Below are positions 48,634-57,394 of a stretch of 64,000 nt of DNA, piece after piece. A program made the position numbers and the translations under genes. The stretch is from Pollutimonas harenae (GTDB lineage: Bacteria; Pseudomonadota; Gammaproteobacteria; Burkholderiales; Burkholderiaceae_B): contig NZ_SDQD01000001.1 in the NCBI RefSeq assembly GCF_004153685.1, positions 248,001 to 312,000 of the forward strand. The letters are read 5' to 3'. The stretch's first letter is position 1, and each line of letters begins with the position of its first letter. The notes under the pieces are model-generated. The model was not told where the DNA came from, did no database searches, and saw only the letters and a program-made list of their open reading frames with translations.

Positions 48634-50928
48634 CTACCGCCTGGTAAAAGCCAAGGTGCGCTGCGCGAAGTTGACGAGCGCCTGGTCATTGATGACCTGC
48701 ATTGCCCACGCGGGGTTGCTGTCGTGGTGGAACAGGTTGGAGTAGTCCAGCAGCGCCCGAAGCTCCACGATGTCGGCCTGACTTAGGATCTGCCCCGGGG
48801 TGTTCACCCGTTGCTCGCAGATGCCGATGAACGGTCCGAGAAGTCCACCTGGCTGAAAGGTATTGGGGTAGGCAACGCGTGCGAACGCCTCAAGAATGGG
48901 GCGCAAGGCTGCGGCGACCTGTCGTTCGACTGCCGGATTGGCGGCTTGCAGATATCCGGTCACGAGCTCGTGACGCCGATCATGCTCCGTGATGCAGTCC
49001 TGACGGACATCCCAGGCGGCGAATGTCGAGCCCGCTGCTGCGCGAATCAGCCTGATGGCGGAGCGGTCCGCTGTGTTCGCGCCCTCCCACAGGTTACATA
49101 AAAATGGCTTTGAGTGCGAAAGCACAATCACCTGGGCAACGCGAGGAAGCAGGCGGCGAATCTCCTGCACGGTAGTCAACGAACGGTGCTCGTCGAGGCT
49201 TGTCATGGGGTCGTCGATGACCACTATCTTCTGCGCGAGCTGCTGGTCCTGCTCCAATGATGCGAAGAAGAACGCCAACGCAAGCGCATTGCGATCCCCA
49301 GCGCTGAGTGTGTTGCGGAAGGAAGGACCCGCATCGGCCGTATGGGGCACCACTGCATTATTGATCAATACGCTATACGAGCAGGCCGATCCCCCTCGCG
49401 TATTGACTGAATCGACTTGGTCAAGGCGAAACCCGGCGTTAAAGCGTCCGAGGTAGTCGTTGAGCACTCTTTGATAAGCCGGAAAGATATTCTGCCGGTA
49501 GTTGTCCAAGGCGATGCGCGCTTGATCTCTCAAACCTTCTGTTCTGGTCTTCGCTGCCTTTTCTTCTTCGTACGCCGCGCATTGCGGAGCGACGTTTGCG
49601 GAGTAGCGCGCACGTGTGATTTTCAGCCGCGTTAGATCGGCTGTCAGATCGGCGACGTTGGCCTCGGCTGCGCGCTCCTTGACGAGTGCGATCTGGTCAT
49701 TGCAGGCCGTCAAGGACTCGGAACAGGCAGTGACGGCCACCTTGGCCGCCTCGTAGTTCGCGATAGCGGCCATTGCAGCCTCGGGCAGGATGCTGCCTTC
49801 CAATGGGGCGGCCTGCTTTGCGGTGAGCACTTCTGCTATTGCTTCGCGCGCTTCTCCCCATGCGCGCGTAAGCACCGCGGTGTCGACAGTGATCTCGGGC
49901 ACCTGCACGAAGGCGCCCCAAAAGTTGCGACGCTGTTCCGCTTCTCGTAGCGATCTTTCAAAGGTGAGCGCAGCAGGCGCGCCGTGAGTGTTGTTCAGCT
50001 CCCGGACCTGCTGCTCCACGTCGCGCTTCAATTGATCGTAGGCCTCGCTGAAGTAAGCACGGTAGTGGCGCAATAGAGGCGAGTTAGCTAGATCCTGAGC
50101 ACAGAAGGGGCAGATTTCGTGATCCACGTCAGTGGAAGCGGCGGCGATACTCTGCATGCCATCACTGACCCACGTGGCGCCTGCTCCACCGAGCTTGACT
50201 AGATGGGCCTGGACTCTATGGGCAGCTTCCGCCTCAAGATCAGGCAGCGTCCGGGCGAGAAGCGCGTTGATGGCCGGGATGTCGAAGCTGGGCAGGCTGA
50301 GTGCGATAAACGTCGCAGCCTGCCGCACCGCATCGGCCGACCTTGCCGCGGCCAAGTCTCGCTCACCATCCTGGATAGTGACGTCGATGTCGGCTCGCGC
50401 AGGCAAAGCGCAAAACGCATCGACCGCCATATTGCCGCGCGCCTCCACCGGTATCGCGTCGCCGAGCGCTCGTAAAGTCCGGTTGTGATCCTCGATACTA
50501 GCCACATGGCCTTGTAGAGCGGCGTTCAGCGCAACACCCTGCGCGCCGAGGATCAGTTCGTGCAGGTTCTGCCGGTGTGACGCGCCGATCTCAATGCCTG
50601 CGCAGACGTTCTGAGCGACAAAGTGATCATCGAAGACGGCGACGCCGGGCAGCGTGCTTGACCAGACGGCATTCTGGAAGACCAGTGGCGGACCCGCCCT
50701 CAGGGTCAAGACCAAGTGCGGAGGATGCTGCGCCCCGAGGCGATGGCGTTCGGTGACGAGATGAGCGTTACCAGTGCCCGCTGATCTCAGAATGGAGGAG
50801 AGCGTCGTCTTGCCGCGGCCGTTCTCGGCATAGATCAATACCAAGCGAGTCAGCGGGAATTGAGCCCCTTCACTTACGGAATCGAATTGCCCCACGTTTC
50901 GAAGCAGCTGGATGCGATCAAGGCTCAT
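48634..50928 (-). CDS. RloC/PrrC-like ABC ATPase with zinc hook, possible anticodon nuclease
   Basis: A 764-residue protein of the AAA_13 group. Walker A is YAENGRGKTTLSS (residues 33-45), with the signature LSAGDRNALALAF, Walker B KIVVIDDPMTSLD and H-loop IVLSHS near residues 545-620. A CPFC motif near residue 272, flanked by helices, is a zinc-hook as in RloC. Near the C-terminus RxxxE (RPILE, about residue 676) is followed by FHHDSN (about residue 733), resembling the Arg-Glu-His triad of PrrC/RloC anticodon nucleases, though the spacing is longer than in PrrC. These enzymes cut tRNA when phages attack restriction systems, and a type I system lies 12 kb away. The nuclease role is inferred. 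Confidence 0.7.
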   Translation of the reverse strand: MSLDRIQLLRNVGQFDSVSEGAQFPLTRLVLIYAENGRGKTTLSSILRSAGTGNAHLVTERHRLGAQHPPHLVLTLRAGPPLVFQNAVWSSTLPGVAVFDDHFVAQNVCAGIEIGASHRQNLHELILGAQGVALNAALQGHVASIEDHNRTLRALGDAIPVEARGNMAVDAFCALPARADIDVTIQDGERDLAAARSADAVRQAATFIALSLPSFDIPAINALLARTLPDLEAEAAHRVQAHLVKLGGAGATWVSDGMQSIAAASTDVDHEICPFCAQDLANSPLLRHYRAYFSEAYDQLKRDVEQQVRELNNTHGAPAALTFERSLREAEQRRNFWGAFVQVPEITVDTAVLTRAWGEAREAIAEVLTAKQAAPLEGSILPEAAMAAIANYEAAKVAVTACSESLTACNDQIALVKERAAEANVADLTADLTRLKITRARYSANVAPQCAAYEEEKAAKTRTEGLRDQARIALDNYRQNIFPAYQRVLNDYLGRFNAGFRLDQVDSVNTRGGSACSYSVLINNAVVPHTADAGPSFRNTLSAGDRNALALAFFFASLEQDQQLAQKIVVIDDPMTSLDEHRSLTTVQEIRRLLPRVAQVIVLSHSKPFLCNLWEGANTADRSAIRLIRAAAGSTFAAWDVRQDCITEHDRRHELVTGYLQAANPAVERQVAAALRPILEAFARVAYPNTFQPGGLLGPFIGICEQRVNTPGQILSQADIVELRALLDYSNLFHHDSNPAWAMQVINDQALVNFAQRTLAFTRR

Positions 50929-51200
50929 GCTTGGCCCTCCGATCGCCCGATTGCGACTATCATGCCCATCTCCCTCGCTTTGTCGAGCGGGCTGCCATTG
51001 GCCCGCGTTCTGGCTTATTCTAGACTGATGCTCAGAGCCGAGCTATCGCTTATGGCATCTGTGCCCACTGACCGCTCTTGGCCGAAAGCGGAAGTTGCAA
51101 GCTAAACTCTAACGCATCTAACAGTACATGGAAGATTACGTCTGAGTTAATACATCTGATCAAAGGCCATGCAACTTCAGCCAGCAATCTCAAGTCTCGT
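50929..51200. other. Non-coding region upstream of the RloC-like gene
   Basis: It must hold the promoter of the RloC-like gene, which reads leftwards. I see no gene and no clear promoter hexamers. The dyad cluster follows on its right. Confidence 0.3.
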
Positions 51201-51266
51201 CCGAAAACCGTATGATTCCCCAAAACCGGTCCATTTTCTGACTTTCTACCAAACCGGTTTTAAAAT
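51201..51266. repeat. AAAACCGG-type repeat cluster beside the ParB-like gene
   Basis: Three copies of the AAACCG core lie at 51203-51210, 51221-51229 and 51250-51257. The middle one continues AACCGGTCC-ATTTTC-TGAC, very like dyad copy B before tnsAB. The last is the palindrome AAACCGGTTT followed by TAAAA. The cluster ends 9 bp before the stop codon of the ParB-like gene. It could be the far end of the Tn7-like element or an end of the recombinase module. Confidence 0.55.
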
Positions 51267-51274
51267 CTCGCATC

Positions 51275-52177
51275 TCACGCTGGGACTTCATTGCTGGTTA
51301 GATCCATCACCTCAATACGCACAACTCCCTCTAACTCTTGCAGCATGTCTGGCTGACTTGTGCGTAGGTAATCGACTACGGCCGTATTCTTGAGTAGCTT
51401 TGCCAGATAGGCCTGCGTCAGCGTCAAGTGCAACATGTCATCGCCATAAGAACTCTCCGCGAGTTTGTATTGTGCTTGGATGTTTTGCATTTCCACTTCC
51501 ATTTTTGCCAGTTGCTCCGGCGTCACCCCCGATACCTTGGGCTTGGACTTGCCTTCCACAAGCTGAGATGCGGGTGTGGCCATTAGCAAAGCTTCGACAT
51601 ATGAGCCAGTCAAATTGTTAGCCGACAACATAAGCTCGACGCACTCAATCTGTCGAGTTGGTTTCATTTTGCGTAGCAAGGTGGCAAGCTTTGGGGAGAA
51701 CTGTCGGTCTTGCAACAGGTGCACAACCTCTTCACACAAGCCGTCGAGCAAACTTCTCTTGATTTTTAATGTGCTCACATTCACATTGAGTGCCGTGGCT
51801 AATCGCTGCGGCGACACACCTCGATCAATTGCCCTACAGATCATGATGTGCTCTTGGATCGACGACAGCCGATTCAATCTGCCGTTATACGTGTATCCTT
51901 CGTCGTCTTTCGCAACCAGGCAAGGCACCTCCACCTCTCCCATTTCACGCAAAATGCTTAGCCGTATGTGTCCATCTAATAAAAAGTAATGGTCGGAACC
52001 CTTCAGCTTTGGAGCAATCGACAGCGGCTCTATCAACCCAATATCGTTAATCGAGGCCCGTATCTGCGCATATTTCTTGCTAAGCGAAAACGGTCCAGAT
52101 ACCTGCCGCGACGGCAAAATCTGCGTCACAGGCACCGTCATTGGCTGTAAGCCGAAACCAAAATCGATCGTACTCAT
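51275..52177 (-). CDS. ParB-like protein 2 (ParB/sulfiredoxin-fold N-terminus)
   Basis: A 300-residue protein. The N-terminal ParB-like domain has VPVTQILPSRQV, a SINDIGLIEPL helix, and LLDGHIRLSILREMGEVEVPCLVAKDDE, where DGHxR replaces the GExR box of plasmid ParB. A helix-turn-helix (SPQRLATALNVNVSTLKIKRSLLDG) follows, then a helical C-terminal half rich in glutamine and lysine. It is the last gene of an operon with overlaps of 4 bp and is not a paralogue of close identity to the gene before it. It has no ParA partner, so plasmid partition is unlikely to be its job. Confidence 0.8.
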   Translation of the reverse strand: MSTIDFGFGLQPMTVPVTQILPSRQVSGPFSLSKKYAQIRASINDIGLIEPLSIAPKLKGSDHYFLLDGHIRLSILREMGEVEVPCLVAKDDEGYTYNGRLNRLSSIQEHIMICRAIDRGVSPQRLATALNVNVSTLKIKRSLLDGLCEEVVHLLQDRQFSPKLATLLRKMKPTRQIECVELMLSANNLTGSYVEALLMATPASQLVEGKSKPKVSGVTPEQLAKMEVEMQNIQAQYKLAESSYGDDMLHLTLTQAYLAKLLKNTAVVDYLRTSQPDMLQELEGVVRIEVMDLTSNEVPA

Positions 52178-53073
52178 AGTGGCTCCATCCGTTGTACTCG
52201 CTCAGATAAATATTTGGGCAACGTATTAAGCCCTTCAGCCCGAAGCAAAGTTGCAAAATGATCATCCGCCAGAAGCTGGCGAAAGGCGCTCGCGACAAAC
52301 AACAGCTTGTCATGGGCAAATGCCGCTTTTTTGACGATCAGCTTTTGCCGCTCGACCTCTTTCTGGTACGACTTGACCAGACTGTGGCTAGATACAGGCA
52401 CATTCTTTCTGGCAATAGCTTTGTTAAAGGTCTTTCCCAAGCTTTGGCGTCGCTCAATAATCCTGCGCGCGTCAAGCAGTGCTTTTCCGCGTAAAGCACC
52501 TGATTCATAGGCATCTTGAAGCGCATCCTGCACCGCAGCAGAGCTTTTACCTGCATTGACAATAGCCAAAGCCGAATTGAGCGGAATCTTTCCGCGCTCG
52601 ACGGCATCCAGAAGACGCAGCTCGCCCTTCTCTAACAACCCCATGATTCCGTGTACATACGCGGACGAGAGGCCCGTTTTGTTCGCAATAGTGAAGTGGT
52701 CGTAACCCTTCTTCTGCATCTGCTCAATGGCCACCATCAACTCGACGGGCCGGTAGTGCCGCCGAGCGATGTTCTCTGCCAAGCTCATGATGAATGCGTC
52801 TTCGTCTGTGACATCCACCACCATGGCCGGAATCTCCGGCTCTCCTAGCTCTCGAAATGCCTTCAATCGTCCTTCACCGCACACTAGGAGGTAACGTGGA
52901 GTGCCGTCACTGCGTGGCCTGGGTGTAACGGTGATGGGCTTCTTGAGCCCGATTTCCTTAATATTACGGACGATCTCCTCAAAAATCTTGCTATCGCGCT
53001 CACGCGGATTGAGTACCTCGATCGCATCAACCGGTATGAGTTGCAGCTCAGTCGGCCCCCTCTCCATTGTCAT
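52174..53073 (-). CDS. ParB-like protein 1 (RepB/ParB partition family)
   Basis: A 299-residue protein. The N-terminal ParB domain reads LIPVDAIEVLNPRERD, IKEIGLKKPITV, LVCGEGRLKAFRELGEPEIPAMVVDV and SLAENIARRHYRPVEL, so the GEGR and ENxxR motifs are kept. The helix-turn-helix is HFTIANKTGLSSAYVHGIMGLLEKGE, and the C-terminus resembles the plasmid RepB C-terminal domain. Its ATG overlaps the recombinase stop (4 bp) and its stop overlaps the next gene (4 bp). No ParA ATPase is present, so it probably acts with the recombinase on DNA rather than in partition. Confidence 0.85.
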   Translation of the reverse strand: MTMERGPTELQLIPVDAIEVLNPRERDSKIFEEIVRNIKEIGLKKPITVTPRPRSDGTPRYLLVCGEGRLKAFRELGEPEIPAMVVDVTDEDAFIMSLAENIARRHYRPVELMVAIEQMQKKGYDHFTIANKTGLSSAYVHGIMGLLEKGELRLLDAVERGKIPLNSALAIVNAGKSSAAVQDALQDAYESGALRGKALLDARRIIERRQSLGKTFNKAIARKNVPVSSHSLVKSYQKEVERQKLIVKKAAFAHDKLLFVASAFRQLLADDHFATLLRAEGLNTLPKYLSERVQRMEPL

Positions 53074-54644
53074 GCCGCTCTCCTAAAAGGAACCCGCTCA
53101 GTCAGGCTGTACAGATACTCCAAAGAATCGAAGCGATAACTGTCAAGCTCAATGGCGTTTTTATCCGTCAGACTCAGCTTGCTTGCGTAAAAGTCCAGGC
53201 GTGGCAGCACGTAATAGTCTAACGCCGCTCGGTTTTCGTAATCCAACCGCACTAACACGGTGATATCCGGGAACAGACTCGTATCGAATCGGACTTTCCA
53301 GCGGTATTGGCCTGCAACGGGCACATGACAGCGTGCCAGAACGATGGAGAGCGTGAACTCGCCATCGATGGTCAACAAATCCGTCGCTTTATGGCGCACA
53401 ACTTCAGCACCTAACTGAATAATACGTTCTTGAGTTTCTGCCACCACCTGCGGATGCATACGACGCAAATAACGATTGATTTCAATGTAACGATAGTCAC
53501 GATCTGGCATGAAGCCCACCGCCTGATAGGCTCTTACCAGGCTGCCAAATCGTTGTGCATAGACCGAGGAAGAAGGCATTCCGTCGGTTTCATTAATAAT
53601 GAGACCTGATAGAAACCCTCGGCGCATATACAGCGTACGTAGCTGCTCTAAAAGCTCATCATTGCTATAGCGACGCGCCCGAGCGAGAATGATTTCCTGC
53701 GCAGCAGCAAACACCTCGTGCGGCACAATGCTCTCAAACGCAGCCTCTTTCCTGATCCACATCTCCGGGGCATTCGATACATGAATCCGCTTTAGCTTAA
53801 AAGAGCGTCGGTTATATACATTGTTGCCAATGTATTTCTCGTTAGTCAGTACTTCGTGGACAGTTCCCCGGGTCCAGGCTCTACCAAAATCCGTGCGTAT
53901 GTCCAACGCGTTCAACTTCGTCGCAATGTCTGATTCAGCTAGGCCAGCTTCGATAAGCCAGCGAAACATCTGATTCACGACGCGGATCTCGCGAGGTGGC
54001 CCCGGCACGAGAATGACACGGTCTGTCTGATGACTTTTATGCTCTCCTCGTGCAAGCTCCCCTTTTGACTCCCCCACCTGATTCACCAACATACGACGCA
54101 AACCATAGCCGGCGGGTCCACCCTGACGAAATCCCAGCTCAATCAACCTGCACTGCCCTGCAAACACTTTCGTCGACAGTTCCCGACTATATTCCCCGGC
54201 CATAGCGCGCTTGACATTCTTAATAATTGTTGCGCTCACAGACCCATCATTTTCAAACTGCTCGGCGCAGTACACCACGTTAATTCCTGCACGTCGGCAT
54301 ACGTATTCGTAGTAAGCGCTTTCATCCGCGTCTTGAAAACGCCCCCAACGGCTGATGTCGTAGACTAGAACCAGCTTGAAGTCAGCACTGCCTGACTGCA
54401 CATCCTGAATCAACTGCTGCAAGGCCTCACGGCCGTCAATGCGTAGACCACTTTTTCCATCGTCTGCATAAGAGCGGACTATCTCGATATGGCGCCGCTT
54501 TGCGTAGTCACGAATTGCATCACGCTGATTTTCGGTTGAATACTGTTGGTGGTCAGTGGACATCCGGACATACTGGGCCGCCCGTACTGTGACAGGACCC
54601 TCGCCATCTGGAGTTGTACTTGTGCTTATTGACATGGAAGCCAC
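53070..54644 (-). CDS. Large serine recombinase
   Basis: A 524-residue site-specific recombinase. The catalytic domain is YVRMSTDHQQYSTENQRDAI with the nucleophile serine near residue 30, IVRSYADDGKSGLRIDGREAL and VYDISRWGRFQDADESAYYEYVCR. The recombinase domain (GFRQGGPAGYGLRR) and the GTVHEVLTNEKYIGNNVYNR block follow, then a C-terminal domain without the usual long zinc-ribbon coiled-coil. Such enzymes integrate or excise DNA circles. Here it is welded to two ParB-like genes, which suggests that they act as DNA-binding accessory factors for recombination direction or site choice. Confidence 0.9.
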   Translation of the reverse strand: MASMSISTSTTPDGEGPVTVRAAQYVRMSTDHQQYSTENQRDAIRDYAKRRHIEIVRSYADDGKSGLRIDGREALQQLIQDVQSGSADFKLVLVYDISRWGRFQDADESAYYEYVCRRAGINVVYCAEQFENDGSVSATIIKNVKRAMAGEYSRELSTKVFAGQCRLIELGFRQGGPAGYGLRRMLVNQVGESKGELARGEHKSHQTDRVILVPGPPREIRVVNQMFRWLIEAGLAESDIATKLNALDIRTDFGRAWTRGTVHEVLTNEKYIGNNVYNRRSFKLKRIHVSNAPEMWIRKEAAFESIVPHEVFAAAQEIILARARRYSNDELLEQLRTLYMRRGFLSGLIINETDGMPSSSVYAQRFGSLVRAYQAVGFMPDRDYRYIEINRYLRRMHPQVVAETQERIIQLGAEVVRHKATDLLTIDGEFTLSIVLARCHVPVAGQYRWKVRFDTSLFPDITVLVRLDYENRAALDYYVLPRLDFYASKLSLTDKNAIELDSYRFDSLEYLYSLTERVPFRRAA

Positions 54645-54719
54645 TCACTTGCGACCGACATACAGGTATAAACAATAGAACTTTCAACAGGAATTGGCGA
54701 TCAAGTCCTCTCTTTGCAA

Positions 54720-55010
54720 TCAAGGTTTTTTGTGCCGTTTGGCATTTCGAGAGGCCTGTAGTTCACGGTTCTTCTGGGTATATTCGGCGTGCTCAGCTCG
54801 ATACGTGCGCCAATAATCGGGGTGACTAGCGCGCCACCTCTGCTGAGCACGAACCTGGTTCTCTTGATAGTCGGGATCTTTGCGCGCTTCCCGCTGCCAT
54901 CTGTTCTTACGCACCTGCTGGCATTGACGCGCGGAGCAATATATCTGATTCGGGCATTGCGGCAAGACATAGAAAGTGGCAGCGCAGACGACGCAGGACC
55001 TTTTTTCCAT
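54720..55010 (-). CDS. Small zinc-finger-like protein (96 aa)
   Basis: A 96-residue basic protein. The N-terminus CVVC...CPNQIYCSARQCQQ has a C-x2-C and C-x6-C-x4-C arrangement able to bind zinc, and the rest is a charged helical repeat (QREARKDPDYQENQVRAQQRWRASHPDYWRTYRAEHAEY). The ATG at 55010 is chosen. It is the first gene on the same strand as the recombinase, 75 bp upstream, and probably the first of the operon. The basic tail suggests nucleic-acid binding. I recall similar small proteins next to such recombinases, but have no named family. Confidence 0.65.
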   Translation of the reverse strand: MEKRSCVVCAATFYVLPQCPNQIYCSARQCQQVRKNRWQREARKDPDYQENQVRAQQRWRASHPDYWRTYRAEHAEYTQKNRELQASRNAKRHKKP

Positions 55011-55205
55011 AAAGGCACCTGGAGCAGATGAAGCGTGATTCCGTAGTGTGACAACTCGTTAGTTCGACCAGTTACGCTCTTGGCACGCCAGCTACGGAGT
55101 ACTTTGTGGATGAAACCTACAACATAATGCAATGGCCGAGCCGCCACCATCTGCTCTCGTTGCCGTGAAGTTTAAAGCTCGACTAGAATGTGTAACTGAA
55201 ATTAT

Positions 55206-55218
55206 CCGGCAACGCCGG
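55206..55218. repeat. Short inverted repeat CCGGC-aac-GCCGG
   Basis: It lies in the divergent region between the zinc-finger/recombinase operon and the DUF262 gene, 34 bp before the latter's start. It may be an operator or a leader hairpin. Confidence 0.35.
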
Positions 55219-55251
55219 CCGAAATAACACTCCATATCGCCGGAGGCCAAG

Positions 55252-57339
55252 TTGGCTCATACCCTCACCGCCAAAGAACAAGCGCTCGCCAAAATATTCA
55301 GTGATGACTATGTCTTTACTATCCCTGGATACCAACGGCCGTATTCGTGGGGAAAAGACCAGGCAGAAGAACTTTTGGATGACCTGCTAAGCGCGTTGTC
55401 TGCCGCTCCAGAGCATCTCAGCGATGCGGCACCATACTTCCTGGGCAGTATCGTACTAATCAAAACAGAATCGAAATCGGATGCGATTGTCGTGGATGGC
55501 CAGCAACGATTAACGACTCTAACCCTGCTGTTATCTGCAATTCGAGCTGCGATCAGCGATGCCTCAATACAGGCAGATATCACCAGCTGTATCTATGAGC
55601 GAGGAAGTCTCGTCAAAGGCACGCAAGCACGCTATCGCCTAGTCTTACGAGATCGTGATCGCGATTTTTTCCGTCAATATGTTCAGCACGAAGACGGTCT
55701 TTCTACACTAATCAAGCTCAATACTCCGCTACCCGATGCTCAAGCGCGTTTACGGACAAATGCTCAAATTTTCTTGGATAGTTTAGCCAAGCTAACAGAG
55801 CTCGAGCTGGGTCGCCTAGTACAGTTCATCATCACACGCTGCTATCTTGTCACAGTAGCAACGCCGGATCTAGATTCGGCGTATCGTATTTTCGGCGTGC
55901 TAAACAGTCGTGGCCTGGATTTGAACGCGACTGATATTCTAAAAGCAGAAATAATTGGCGGTATAGCAGCTAAACAGCGTGATGCCTATACGAAGAAATG
56001 GGAAGATGCTGAAGATGATTTAGGTCGGGAGGACTTCGGCGACCTCTTTAGCCATATTCGTATGGTTTACCGCAAGGCAAAACCCCAAGGAACCTTGCTC
56101 AAGGAGTTCAAGGCTCACGTAAACCCTGTCAGTCAGCCGGCTGACTTTATCGATAACATTCTTATCCCGATGGCGAAGGCTTTTGGCGAACTACAGGCCG
56201 GGGCATACGCCAGTCAAAAATATGCAGAACAAGTGAATGAGCACCTTCACTGGCTTAACCGACTAGAGTTCAAAGACTGGGTGCCCCCAGCTCTAGCATT
56301 TTTTGTCCAATATCGAGACCAACCGGAATTGGTATTGAGTTTCTTCCGTGACCTAGAACGCCTCGGATATTCAATGCTGATACGAAAAATCGGTGTGAAC
56401 GGTCGTATTGAGCGGTTCTCATCTCTAACCGGGATTATTGAGGCAGGCAAGGATTTGTGGGGAGAAACATCCTTACTTCAGCTTTCGCCCGTTGAGCAGC
56501 ACGAGACTTTCAAGGCGCTGAACGGCCCCTTATACGATACTCATTCGTCGCGAGCACTGGCGATTTTGCTTTTAAGACTGGACCGGCTTATGTCTGATGC
56601 AAGTGCCATCTACCAACATGACGTAGTCTCCGTAGAGCACGTTATGCCGCAGCAACCAGCATCCGATAGTGAATGGCAGACCTGGATCTCCGAACCAACG
56701 ACGCGTCAACAGTGGCTACATCGGCTCGGCAACCTGGCATTATTAAGTCGTAAGAAAAATAGTGCCGCGAGCAATCGCGATTTTTGCTGGAAGAAAACGG
56801 CTTATTTCACAAAAGGGGGAGTGAGCAGCTTCGCACTGACAACGCAGGTGTTACAGCATCAAAAGTGGACCTCCGAGGTCATGGAAAAAAGACAGTTTGA
56901 CATGCTTCAAACTCTCGAGTCTCACTGGCGCTTACATGATCGCAAGAGTAAGGAAGACTCAGCAGACGAAGGGGCACTCTTCGAGCTAGAAAGCGCAAAG
57001 CATGGGCTGTCCGCTAGAGCTCAACAATGTGGTCAGACGTTTGTGGTTCAGGCCGATTCACTGGCTAAACTGGATTGGCGAGGTGAACCACATTCCTATC
57101 AGCAATTACGTGAGAATTTGTGCAGCAGGGGGATGCTGGTACCGTCGGATGGCGGTATGCATCTGTTGTTTACTTGTGATGTTGCTTTTACCAGTCCCAG
57201 TGCGGCTTCAGCAACAGTGCTTGGACGCACAGACAATGGCCGCAATACCTGGCGCCTCAAAGGGACGTCGATTACGTACGCTGAATGGCAAGATAATTTG
57301 ACGACGGGGGCTGCCGCCGTCACCGACGACATTGACTAA
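55252..57339 (+). CDS. DUF262-DUF1524-DUF4357 protein (GmrSD-like, type IV restriction)
   Basis: A 695-residue protein with a TTG start after a CGGAGG site. The DUF262 (GmrS/ParB-fold NTPase) part has IPGYQRPYSWGKDQAEELLDDL and VVDGQQRLTTLTLLL with the DGQQR box near residues 83-87. The DUF1524 HNH nuclease is at about residues 460-525: VEHVMPQQ, LHRLGNLALLSRKKNSAASNRDFCWKKTAYF. A DUF4357-like tail occupies about residues 590-690 (FTSPSAASATVLGRTDNGRNTWRLKG). The GmrSD group cuts phage DNA with modified cytosines. It overlaps the following nuclease-like gene, so the two form one unit. Confidence 0.88.
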   Translation: MAHTLTAKEQALAKIFSDDYVFTIPGYQRPYSWGKDQAEELLDDLLSALSAAPEHLSDAAPYFLGSIVLIKTESKSDAIVVDGQQRLTTLTLLLSAIRAAISDASIQADITSCIYERGSLVKGTQARYRLVLRDRDRDFFRQYVQHEDGLSTLIKLNTPLPDAQARLRTNAQIFLDSLAKLTELELGRLVQFIITRCYLVTVATPDLDSAYRIFGVLNSRGLDLNATDILKAEIIGGIAAKQRDAYTKKWEDAEDDLGREDFGDLFSHIRMVYRKAKPQGTLLKEFKAHVNPVSQPADFIDNILIPMAKAFGELQAGAYASQKYAEQVNEHLHWLNRLEFKDWVPPALAFFVQYRDQPELVLSFFRDLERLGYSMLIRKIGVNGRIERFSSLTGIIEAGKDLWGETSLLQLSPVEQHETFKALNGPLYDTHSSRALAILLLRLDRLMSDASAIYQHDVVSVEHVMPQQPASDSEWQTWISEPTTRQQWLHRLGNLALLSRKKNSAASNRDFCWKKTAYFTKGGVSSFALTTQVLQHQKWTSEVMEKRQFDMLQTLESHWRLHDRKSKEDSADEGALFELESAKHGLSARAQQCGQTFVVQADSLAKLDWRGEPHSYQQLRENLCSRGMLVPSDGGMHLLFTCDVAFTSPSAASATVLGRTDNGRNTWRLKGTSITYAEWQDNLTTGAAAVTDDID

Positions 57340-57394
57340 AGTCACGGCTAGCGGTGCGGCATATCTGAGGCCATTTTATATTGAGGACGCAAGG

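Noticed and set aside
48335-48745. 136-codon plus-strand frame between the two convergent ATPase genes
   Set aside because: It overlaps both real genes, has no ribosome site and low protein-like character.
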